From Dryas octopetala (lineage: Eukaryota > Streptophyta > Magnoliopsida > Rosales > Rosaceae), in contig OY992835.1 of the NCBI GenBank assembly GCA_963921425.1, positions 1,798,001 through 1,862,000 on the forward strand: 64,000 bases of DNA. The letters run 5' to 3'. Under the pieces are notes generated by a model. The model ran no database searches and had not been told where the DNA came from. It saw nothing but the letters and a program-made list of their open reading frames with translations. How positions within the stretch are numbered: position 1 is the first letter of the stretch; each line of letters opens with the position of its first letter. A program made the position numbers and the translations under genes. This document shows, piece after piece, positions 49,861 through 59,822 of this stretch.

Positions 49861-52800
49861 TAGTTTGATATATGTGTAGCTGTTGTACACATAAACATCT
49901 ATGTTGTTTAATTTCATTGTCTGTATGTTATCTATCTATTGACCTATTAGCATGCATAAAAGAGTAGATTAGGTTTATGGTTATTTGAGTATATTTGTAA
50001 CATACCAAAAAATTGACTTGGACCTATTCAACCCTCCTTTAGGTCTACCTATACCAGTATTTTGTTTTCATACTCTTTCATGGTTGCAATAGATCACCAC
50101 GAAACACAGTTGCTACGGACATAGAGGAATTGTGGTATGCTAACCTTGTGTTGAGATTAAAAAATTCCACATCAGTTATTTCAAGTCTTGCACCAAATAT
50201 ATAATAGTGGACATCTCCACCCATTGCCGATTGATTTTGGTTGGATGCTATAACTTTGACATGGTATCAGAGTGGCAATTCATGTAAACAGATCATAACT
50301 GTAGATAATGGGATTAACCAACATATGAGTTATACCTACACAATAACTACATATATGCCAAACAACTTTGTTTAATCCAACATACCAAGTAAGCATTTTG
50401 CCCACTACGTTGATATGTGCTGAAAGCCCTTCACGGGTTAAAAAGACCATGGGATGTGCAAGGGTAAACACTATACTATGAAGAAATTTAGGTACAAGGA
50501 TATAAGACTAACAACCCAAAGCAACATTATGCTTGTACTATCCAATGGTCAACTTCACGTACTCCCAAAAATTTACAGCCTTCAAGTGTTAGAAATACCA
50601 ATTGACTTTAGTACCCGAATGCACAATTTGTACCATCCTCACGCACATGCTTGTACTACCAAGCTCTAGTCGAAGAATATGTTTAGGGCATAGCTGGCCT
50701 GATAAAATGGCATGCTAAAGCCATTTTTTGGTTTTGCTCGCTAAAATTCTTTTCAAATGTAGCTGATCAATTGGAATGCCAAACCTCCAAAAGTATTTCC
50801 CATCTTATTTAGCTTTTCACACTTCATGCCATCTCCAATTGGCCCACTGGTTTCTTAGAATAGAAAAATTCAAAAACTCAATTTGATGGGTTAAGACAAA
50901 GAAAATTCAGTTGCTTTTGCGTTAATTTTAACCCGCGAGCATTTTGTTTCTTACCATTGTTTTTTTATCTAATGTTTCTTTATTACCCTTTCTTTTTCAT
51001 AGCAAATAATTTTCTCATTCATTTATTTTCTTTTTTAATGTCCCAATTCTTTTGTATAGTAAAGTATGGCACATGTCATTTTTATGCCATTTCCATTTTA
51101 TGGCACAAGAAAATGACACATCACCATAGGAGTGTGCCTATGCCAAATTTTGATATATATTTATTTTTTCATTTTAAATGCCAAAATATGGCATTAGCAC
51201 ACCTAATGATATTTTCCATTGTAGATCCTCTTAGGGTGTTTGAATTTCTCTAACTGGGTTTCCTAGAACAATGCATGCAGGAGATTTATAATCAAACACA
51301 AAAAATATCTAAAATTTCTAAACCCTACCACAGACCTAAATCAAACATTTTCTTCAATGTTTCAAAATTTATAAAACAGTGACATGTTGGAAATAAGATG
51401 GCACATGATTAAGAAAGATCTTATCTTGGTCAAGCTTTCTAATTTCATGTAAGGAATTCCATCAATTAAAGTCAAAAGACAAGAAAAGACAAGATTCAGC
51501 AAAACAAAAATCTAAAGTAAACAAAACACACAAAAAAAAAAAACCAAATAATTTAAGACTTCAAGAATACAACATATGATGAACAAACATAACCATCTAG
51601 GATCATAAACAAATTCCAAGAAAGAATCAAGAATTGCACTCTCAATCAGGAAATCTCAAACATATTTTCAGTGTTTGGAGTTTGTTGACTACATAATCTG
51701 GCACTAGATTACCTATCATGTTTACTTCACAAATATTCTCATTTTATGGTGGTTGTTGGTTTATGCTAACAACATTAAGCTGGAGATCTTCATCACTCTA
51801 TTCCGAAAATTGATTAGAGCATTGGATGTGGTTGAGATTTTCCTACTTGGATTAATGAAAGGTTAAGTATGAAGGCCTATAAGTCCACAAGAATGTAGAT
51901 ATTATCAACCTTTATCATATCATTTTCAATAACACCTCTAGAGATTTTTATGCAATTATCAGCTAAAGAAGGTGTCATTGAAGTGGGTTTCATCTCTCCT
52001 AACTACTGCACATATACTGTATATGAAAATAGAGTCACACTCGCCAATAAATCTAACAAAGCATACTCAATATGATGATCACCCATCATACACGAGATTG
52101 TAGGAAAACTGATGTCCTTATATTTGAAAGATCCTATTTGGAATGATCGAATTAACTTGTTCAGTTAGAAAGGCTTTCCGTAGGAATATTTTTTCTTCCT
52201 ATTAATGGTACATATATCTTTCAAAAATTTTGCATATGAGAGAACTAGTTGTACTGCAGTTAAGAATGAGATCTTTATATGGCCTTTTTTAAGCACCTCT
52301 AAAATATCACCAACCAAATTGTGTACCTTTCTTTGAAGTGGTTAACTCTGAGTAAATGAAGCTTTAGTGACAAAATTCCTAATGGGGGGTCCAACTACAA
52401 AAGGTTATAAGAGAATGGGTTGTTGGTTACACAGGGCACCTTTTGTAGTTGGTTTGACTTTTGGTTAATCAAAATCATGTTTATCTTCAGAATATTGGAG
52501 CTCAACTTTTGATTCACTCTTGTTAGTTTGCTTTTCCAAGTTCGGTATTTGAACCTTATTTGAACCCGATTCTTAATGCATTGGACATGAATGGTCACAC
52601 TAGTTAGTTGCATAAATTTTTGGAGTGAAGCTTCTAAAAATCATGGCTTTTGTTGTAGTGCAACAAACTGTATGTTGAGTAGGTTGAAGAAATGAGGTCA
52701 TGGTAGACTTGGAGGGTGGAATTGATTATTTTGCATTTCGTTTCCTCCTAAGTTCATTTGAGGTTGGTTTTGCCTCCACAAAAACTAGGGTGATTCTGCC

Positions 52801-54726
52801 TCAGAAAAAGTCTAGTAAATACTTTCCTAAATTGTTGAGCGAATTAATTTCCTTGTTAAAAGCACTCTAAATAACCATAGAAAGGTATGTTTGTGCAGAA
52901 TGCATAGGATTAGGAAAAAAAAAAAGAGAGAGAAAAAAAGTAGGAAGGAAGAGAGACATATGCCTGGCATATTCATACATTTCGAGTCATTCAAATTTCA
53001 TTGACTTCGAACAAGAATTATATGGATTTATTCAAATTTCAAGTCATTCAAATTTAATCCTAACCATCTAGACGGAATTATCTTATTTTGAACCCCATAG
53101 GAGCTCTTTCTAGTATTAGTATAATATAATTAAAAATGTGCCGGTTAAATGATCAATGATATAGTGCATAAATAATCTATTATAGTTCAAGTTTTGACTC
53201 CATACTTATCATAATCTCCCTACATATCATATACTCATTATGGACCGGACATAGTATTTTATGATGTTAAAGATTGTAATTCCATACTTGTTATCAATTC
53301 CAAAATCCTAAAGATTTTCAAAACATAAAAATAGAAAAGCAAAGAGAAATTAAGGGAAGGGGAAGAGATAGTTTCATACTAGATTATGAGAATTATCACT
53401 TATGGGAGCTGGCAATCCTCACCTCGAAAAAGGAAACTGCAATTATACAAAGAAGAATTTAGAAATGAGAATAAAGGTTAGTGAAATTAAAGACAAGAAA
53501 TAAGAAATTAAAAGCTATAAATGGTGTCTTCAATGATTTGACCTTTTCATTTGTAATGTCAGTCTCAGCCCTTAAATAATGAAAATGTACTAGAAGATGG
53601 GTTCAAAGCATATATAGGACATTACTTGATTTTATCTTGATTTACTATCCTTTGTATAGAAACCTTGTAATAGTAGGATTGAAATTGACTTAATGATTCA
53701 CTCTTTGTTTCATATGCCGCAACCGGGTTTAGAAGACAAAAAGCAATTAAGAAAGACAAAACCCAATTCTTAAATGACAGACTACAGCAAAAGCAAGCCG
53801 GCCACCAGTTGAAATTTCCAAACTCAGAATGTCATATCAATATCATTTGAAATATGTTGTTCAAGAAATTTCCCTTCTCGGCTTCTCCTTATTTGCTATT
53901 AACAAGAGGGTTTAAAACCAATGCACAGATTGCCCAAGTTTTTCAAAAAAAAAAAAAAAAACATTTGTCAATCTTACCATTGGGATTAGACGATCAATGA
54001 AACTTTGAGTGAAAGTATGGCTTTGTAGAAGTAGTCCGAACAATGTAATCATCAGATATAAGAAAGAGGAGAATTTGTGGGGGAATGGTTGCTCCGGCCT
54101 CATGGCCGCAACATCAATCGAGAGAGAGGTTGGGCAAACGAAAGAAGGTGAAGTGTTTTGATGAGTGAAAGCCTGAGGTGGGTAAAACGGCAGAATAGGA
54201 AAAAGAGAACAAAGCAAGGAAAAAAGAAAAACTATAACTATAAGTCTATAACCGAGAAATCAAATTCTAAATATAAAAATAAATTCAAGAATTTTGACCA
54301 CATGGCATGCTTCAAGTGAGCTGTCATACCACTTCAGCATATTGAGGTGGTAGGACGGTCCCACATAAGTTTTTCTTCAGGTGTTAAGGGTGGTCCTTAT
54401 GGAGGACGGGGATTGAAACAAATGAATACATCAATATTAATGAATTTCATTTTATATATAAGTGAGGAATTCGAATTTAAAATCTCTTTTAATATTGTAG
54501 AGAAAATCAATAGATTTTGGAAGACTAAAAATTGGTGAACTAAACCAAATGGCACACATGATCTAGGATCTGAATCCTCTCTAAGCACTCTCTCCTAATT
54601 ACATATCTAATTTTTTAATCCTAACCATCTATTTTCATCATGTGACTATCTAAGAAATATGTTGCTTAATTTTTTCAATTATGCTTCACCAAACCTACGG
54701 CGTTTTGGTGGAAACACATTCACAAT

Positions 54727-54784
<58 letters not shown>

Positions 54785-56462
54785 TCGGAAGTGCAGTGGA
54801 AAAATGCCACTGTTTCCTGTGACAGGCAATGCTACCATTTCCGTAACAGGTGACGCCACCAAAGGCAGGCCATCGATTTCTCTCCTCTTTTTTCCTTTTT
54901 TATCACCCAATTTCATAATTTTGGGGTAGCATAATTAAAAAAATGATCAATTACAAATAAATCAATAAAATTTTTTAAAGTTACATATTAGTTAATCTAC
55001 TTTTTCATAATTTCATTTTAGTCATTATTGATCAAAATAAAATTAAAAAGATAAATTATTATAGATCAATAAACATACATTACTATACATATTTAGATTT
55101 GTATTAGGTTTATATTTGATTGCTACGCAGTAATACAGTTAATTCTAAACCCGAAACTTCATTTTTAAACCCTAAACCTCATTTATATAACATAAACCTC
55201 ATTTATATACCCTAAATCAAATAAAGGGCAACGTTATAATTTTACGCTCATAAGTAATGAAAAAAAGGGAAGGGGCAAGTTGATATTTTTCAATGCATAA
55301 AAATACATGACATCAACAAATAGATTGAGCTTACTAACTAAACTGGAATAAAATTTTAAAACTCAATAACCTTTATGGGAAAAGAAAATTCACATTAACC
55401 ATTATGTAATATTGAAATATTTTAAAAGATTAAAAGAAAGTGCTTAGGAAAGGATTTGGATATCATGATCTATGTTCTATGTTCTATATCATTATTTTAT
55501 GAGACACCAAAGCGACAATATATGTGTAATAACTAAGTAATAAGCCACATCCATCAATCTTCGACAATGAACATGGCTCTCATTTCTATTTTACCGACCA
55601 AATTAAAAAAAGAAGTTTGTATTTTACAACACAGATATTTTACTTTGAGTATTCATTTATCTTTTTTGTATCATATACATATTCTTAGAGGAATAAGGAA
55701 ACCTTTTTTATTTATGAGAAATGCAGCTAGCCTTCTCTTTGTGTTTTCTCTATTCTCCTATTCATTATGTAATGCATGATGCATCTAATTGTTACAAAAT
55801 AAAATTATTTATTTATTTAATAACAGTTAGATGACTAAATAATTTTTGATCTAGTTAATTTTTTGTACAAAAATTATTTAAAAAATGATTTAGACAACAA
55901 ACGATTCTTATCGTTACAGTATCTATGGAAATGCGCACATGAAAAAAGAGAAGCACAAAAATATAAAGCAGCTAGCATTCCTCTTTATTTATTTATTCGA
56001 TCCTTTGACAAGAAAAAACATGAACCTAATGTGCGGCAAACAATACCTGGAAAATGATCCGCATCGATTGAATAATTTGATAATGGGATGACAAAGGACT
56101 TGATCCTTGAGGTGCAATATTTTGTCCTTGCTGCCATCCTTGAATTGTTCTATAATTTTGTTACATCCCAAAAAAGTTAATATAAAAGATTTCTTCACAA
56201 TAAGCAAACTAATTAAGACTACAAATCAACCAGAGTTAAAACAGAAGTGACGGATAGATTTTTTTCTTTTTATAAACATAAATATTGTTAGGAGTTAATT
56301 AATTGGTTGCTTTAGTGATGTTAGGTTGTAATTTATTTTCTTAGGAAAAATTAGCAATAATGTTCTTTTATTTTTTTGGGCATGAAATATGATAAACACA
56401 AAATGAAAAAACAAAGATATGAGGAGAACAAGCCAAACAAATAGATAATAATAATAATAATA

Positions 56463-56508
<46 letters not shown>

Positions 56509-57161
56509 TAAGTAATCCTCACAAATTCTAAGCAACCATCATCACTTTTTTATTTACTATATACATACACGGAAAATTAAAAAGGATTTATTTGTTATAT
56601 ATATTAGAGAAAATTAATACAAAAACATCAAGATATATAAATCCTAAGCTTTGAATATCAATTTAATATGGAATGTGCATGATATATATACTATCTATCT
56701 GATTGTTCAGCATTTCTTAAAAATAAATGAGAAGTTACCCAAAATATTTGTTTCAAACTTATAATGATCGAAGTATTCGTCCAAAACAAATTATAATGAA
56801 GTAATTAAAACTAGTTTATTATAGAGGATTATACTTACTATATTATATGAAATTAGAAAAATGAAGTTAATTATAATATAGAATTCTTAACCAAAAAAAA
56901 AAAAATTATAATATATATAGAATTCTTAATTTCAACCTGGATGAGAAGGTAGCTCTTGCCGTCAATGGCATTCTTGATGACTTTGAAGGCCTGTCCATAG
57001 TATATGTGGAAATTAACTGCTTCTTCCACCTTTGAAATATTATTGCTACGCCCTTTTACAGGCGCTGTGGCTGCATTTACTCTTCCATGGCACACCACAA
57101 TGAAGAAAACGACGACGCTTTGCAGCCAACTGGTAAAACAATAGGAAGAAGATGAACCCAT
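44407..57161 (-). CDS. Secreted periplasmic-binding-like protein (BtuF/FecB-like fold), plant
   Basis: Exons in transcription order: 57161-56937, 56149-56047, 53436-53423, 48112-47894, 47748-47677, 46890-46804, 46371-46333, 45612-45508, 45288-45123, 44711-44602, 44493-44407. All joins have gt at the donor and ag at the acceptor, and phases agree: 1227 nt, 408 residues plus TAA. Residues 1-30 form a signal peptide (hydrophobic VVVFFIVVC, likely cut after VNA). The mature part has many N-glycosylation sequons (NIS, NNS, NYS, NVS, NST, NYT) and no further membrane segment, so it is probably secreted or lumenal. Motifs [39 protein letters not shown] and VDVVIDETY parallel the order seen in type III periplasmic-binding proteins; ligand unknown. 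I recall an uncharacterised plant family of this kind, so the fold is inference. Exon joins are firm, except the weak donors after exon 1 (gttgaa) and exon 6 (gttcgt). Confidence 0.85.
44812..45064. repeat. Tandem duplication (~126 bp x 2) in intron 9
   Basis: Two adjacent copies, each starting aaatactgtctccttaataa and ending agtccctcattta, with few differences. Located in intron 9 of the secreted-protein gene; non-coding. Confidence 0.9.
45786..46034. other. CACTA-like fragment in intron 7
   Basis: On the - strand the segment ending near 46030 reads cactacaacaataagggcca, a CACTA-style tip, followed by GC-richer sequence with ccaccggg-type words. No partner end was found within intron 7, so it is probably a truncated copy. 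The frame across it has no recognisable protein. Confidence 0.4.
46530..46600. repeat. Near-perfect 30-bp hairpin in intron 6
   Basis: Arms 46530-46559 and 46571-46600 are inverted copies (28 of 30 positions pair), separated by 11 bp. The arms contain gttttgatcatgtccatgag and its complement. The structure would be transcribed as part of the secreted-protein pre-mRNA. Possible meanings are a tiny MITE, a foldback or a miRNA-like hairpin; the sequence alone does not decide. Confidence 0.85.
48660..49010 (-). pseudogene. Unidentified broken protein fragment in intron 3
   Basis: Read on the - strand, the segment encodes [20 protein letters not shown] and then, after a frameshift, [13 protein letters not shown]. 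After a stop it continues [20 protein letters not shown], and after a further stop it ends [18 protein letters not shown]. The balanced amino-acid composition and continuity across few lesions indicate a real former protein. I do not recognise the family. It lies in intron 3 of the secreted-protein gene, in the same orientation, and is most likely a retrotransposed or captured gene fragment. Confidence 0.5.
49640..49850. repeat. LTR-like remnant with duplicated 'cctgtcagg...ccacgta'
   Basis: Two copies about 100 bp apart of ttttt-cctgtcagg-gtttttccacgta (at about 49684 and 49787). Such sequence is common near the ends of plant Copia LTRs. No boundaries or TSD were assigned. Confidence 0.3.
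50149..50275 (+). repeat. Short LTR plus tRNA-Met-type PBS (TRIM or Copia remnant)
   Basis: A 113-bp segment tgttgagattaaaaaattcc ... aactttgaca (50149-50261) is followed directly by tggtatcagagtgg, a primer-binding site matching the 3' end of initiator tRNA-Met. This is a 5' LTR plus PBS; a 113-bp LTR fits TRIM elements or small Copia LTRs. No 3' LTR was found downstream, so the element is truncated. It sits in intron 3 of the secreted-protein gene. Confidence 0.75.
51780..52260 (-). pseudogene. Gypsy gag-protease remnant in intron 3
   Basis: On the - strand, [16 protein letters not shown] and [19 protein letters not shown] lead into the retropepsin motif DLLAS at 52053-52039 (normally DLGAS). 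Then come [20 protein letters not shown] and [10 protein letters not shown], the usual order in plant gypsy (Athila/Tat-type) polyproteins. Stops and a substituted active-site neighbour show it is dead. It is in the same orientation as the host gene and contributes to the 5.3-kb intron. Confidence 0.8.
53423..53436 (-). other. 14-nt microexon (exon 3) of the secreted-protein gene
   Basis: On the - strand, aattgcag is followed by 14 nt (tttcctttttcgag) and then gtgag. The microexon turns the phase-1 end of exon 2 (...CCA G) into the phase-0 start of exon 4, completing PVSFFELLG across the three exons. Without it exons 2 and 4 are out of frame. It lies 2.6 kb from exon 2 and 5.3 kb from exon 4. 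Confidence 0.85.
54731..54785. repeat. (CT)n microsatellite in intron 2
   Basis: About 50 bp of CT dinucleotides in intron 2 of the secreted-protein gene. Frames through it (Ser-Leu or Arg-Glu repeats) are artefacts. Confidence 0.95.
56441..56508. repeat. (TAA)n microsatellite in intron 1
   Basis: About 20 imperfect TAA trinucleotides within the 787-bp intron 1 of the secreted-protein gene. Confidence 0.95.
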
Positions 57162-59744
57162 TTATGCCCCTATATGAAACAAGAAACCAAAGCTAGCCTC
57201 GGCCCTCGATCTCTTTAAGAACTAGCAACTATAGCCTACTATTAGAGCAAGAGCATAATGATCATGCTAATGTCCCCACCAATATATATTCTTTGTGTAA
57301 CTGTGTTTAAAAAAACTTGAGTGGAGCTGTTCAAGTTACCTATAATAATTTTTCATTACATATATAACAATATTGTTATGTGTCTGAAAAATAAAAAGTT
57401 ATCGATCATCTATTAATTAATTAAATTGATATGAATTCCTCTTTATTTCTAATTAACTTTTAATCTTGCCATCTTCATAACATTTTTTAATTGTGTACAA
57501 GGTCACATTCATAACATTGGTAATCTTTGAATTATTAAAAACAAATATAACAAAAGTGGATACATTTAACTAAAATGTTATATTATCTAATACTGTTATG
57601 TGACAGAAACAATCGATATAAATTTCTTTCGTGCAAGAGAGAAAGTTTTACTATGTAGACATCGCATGTAATATAGAAACATTTTTACCCTTGGATGTTG
57701 AGAAATTTTATCTTTGTCCTACTAATTAGGATATAATTTTGTCACTAATATTAACTCTAAATCTAAATGTGTTAAATGCAGTGGGTAACAAAACAAGTCT
57801 GAAGCAAGAGAGAATTAAGATGGTGGCTTTTTGGAATAGGATGGGATGGAATCATGGGACTGGTGGTTGTCGGTGGGGTACTCAAATTCATGTGTGGTTG
57901 ACTGAAAATGGGCTGGCAGGATATGATGTGCAGCTAACACACCACTAGTTATTTGGGTTAGAATAGTAAGTTACCCGTGAACCCCTTTTTTTTGCCCTAT
58001 TTTGTCATCTTCTTTTCATCACTTTGCTGCATGGTCTTCACTTCTTGGCCTTTTCTATCTTCAGTGTGATATTCATGATTCATCATCCCATGTGCTCTGC
58101 ACTAGTACCACCACAACCATATCCACCATCTCCAACAGTGAAAATAGTCACGTGCTCGATCTCTGCGCTCGAGCATACAAAACAAAATATTTATACTCCC
58201 AATGCTCAAATGGTTTTGAATTTTAAGTAAATTTCACAGATTAATATGGCCCGGGTATAACTTAATATCAGATTAGGATAGACTAATAGGTTAGGATTGA
58301 GATTAATCTATCTAATATTAGGTCACAGAGTGATTAATCCATTAGAATAATATGTGTATAATTATTATTAATATTTTAAACTCTAAATCTTAAATTTATA
58401 AATCTGTCATCCAACTATATTATAACACGTACTTGGATTAGATAACATTACCTGACAATATTACAGTCACATACAATAAATTGGCCTCTACGTATAATAC
58501 AAGATTATACTGTCTATGCCATGTGTGTGATAGAAGATATTAGCTTATTCTAGGTTAATAACATTTTTTTTTTCTTGTTGTTCAGGTCAGGTTTTACTAA
58601 GGTCCTTATATAATTACAAACTTACAATTGTGCCAATTTTACCCTTATTGCTTCCTAGGGTTGCAATTTGATGACATATGCTAAATTTCATCAGTTTTGA
58701 TTGAAATAGCATGTGATACTCACGACTCTCAGTCATGCATTTCACATACTATTTACATCAACCAAATTGATAAAATTAAACATTGTGTTTTAAAATGGTA
58801 ACAATTAGGAAACGATGTATAAAAGTAATATTGAAACAATTAAAATTTTTAAAAATTTTTAAAAACTTGGACTAAAAACATAATTTGGCCCTTAATATAT
58901 ATTATTCGCTCACTTCAGTTTAAATTTTTAGAATTTAATTAATAATTGTTTTACATTTTGGGCAGAAGTAATAGACTTTTTATATATCCCTAAGTTTAAT
59001 ATCATTTTGGTATGAGTGATAGCTAGGTTAGCTAAGCACATTTACTTGCACATTATGGCTCATCCAGCTAGACATTCACAATCTAGAACTACATATATGC
59101 TTGAGCTAAAAATAACTCTGTCTTGATAGCCTGAAAAGACAAAAAAGTCATGAGATGAGACCTAACACTCAACCCCCATGTTAATATCCCGTGAATGACT
59201 GAATGTCTAAAGAATCCTCATTTGTCTTGTACAAGTTACAACCATTCATTGTTTGTTATTTCAAGTGTGAACTCACACTTCTGTGTCTAGCTCCCTGAAG
59301 TTCCATAAAACTTTAGTATTTTTTAATTACATACTTCATGGTGGGAAGGTGAGCCAAGTTGGCACATGTCGTCCCCAGACCCCAGTCATGTAATAACTCA
59401 GTTTTTATTAAATAAAATTTTGTTAAATTGATTAATAATTATGTTTAATTAGTTATAATTATATTTATTTATATTTTTATTATATATATTCTTTAAAAAA
59501 AAAAAATTGGCTGGACGTCTAGAAGTCCAGCAACTTCTACACTTTTTTGGTTTTATTTAGAGTTTGCTTCTTTCTTTTAGAGGAAAGTTTCTAATTGGTT
59601 GTTTTAAGGGGTGGCTGGGCAGTACTGGAAGTGAGGTGTGTGTTTGTGTAAGTGGGAGTGTGTGGTGTTGTTGTTATATGGCTGGAGATTTTAGACACAA
59701 GTTAGAACAACAAATTAAACAAGCCCAGCAACAACCCAGCCAAG

Positions 59745-59750
<6 letters not shown>
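57162..59750. other. Upstream region of the secreted-protein gene and intergenic DNA
   Basis: AT-rich sequence expected to contain the - strand gene's promoter and 5' UTR near 57162-57500. A patch at 57770-57950 (gtgggtaacaaaacaagtct onward) is less AT-rich and follows an acceptor-like atgcag, but no coding context was found. A frame beginning MAGDFRHKLEQQIKQAQQQP at 59678 runs straight into the GA repeat. It could be a small first exon ending at a gtacaa donor after the repeat, but no downstream exon is visible. Confidence 0.45.

Positions 59751-59820
<70 letters not shown>
59751..59820. repeat. (GA)n microsatellite
   Basis: About 70 bp of nearly uninterrupted GA dinucleotides, directly followed by gaaggtac, a sequence compatible with a splice donor. 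Confidence 0.95.

Positions 59821-59822
<2 letters not shown>

Noticed and set aside
50262-50275. tRNA-like sequence tggtatcagagtgg
   Set aside because: It is a retrotransposon primer-binding site next to an LTR. The cloverleaf and internal promoter boxes of a tRNA gene are absent.
54695-54929. Long frames with Ser-Leu or Arg-Glu repeats
   Set aside because: They are produced by the CT microsatellite and lie in an intron; the same applies at 27896-28093 and 59702-59884.
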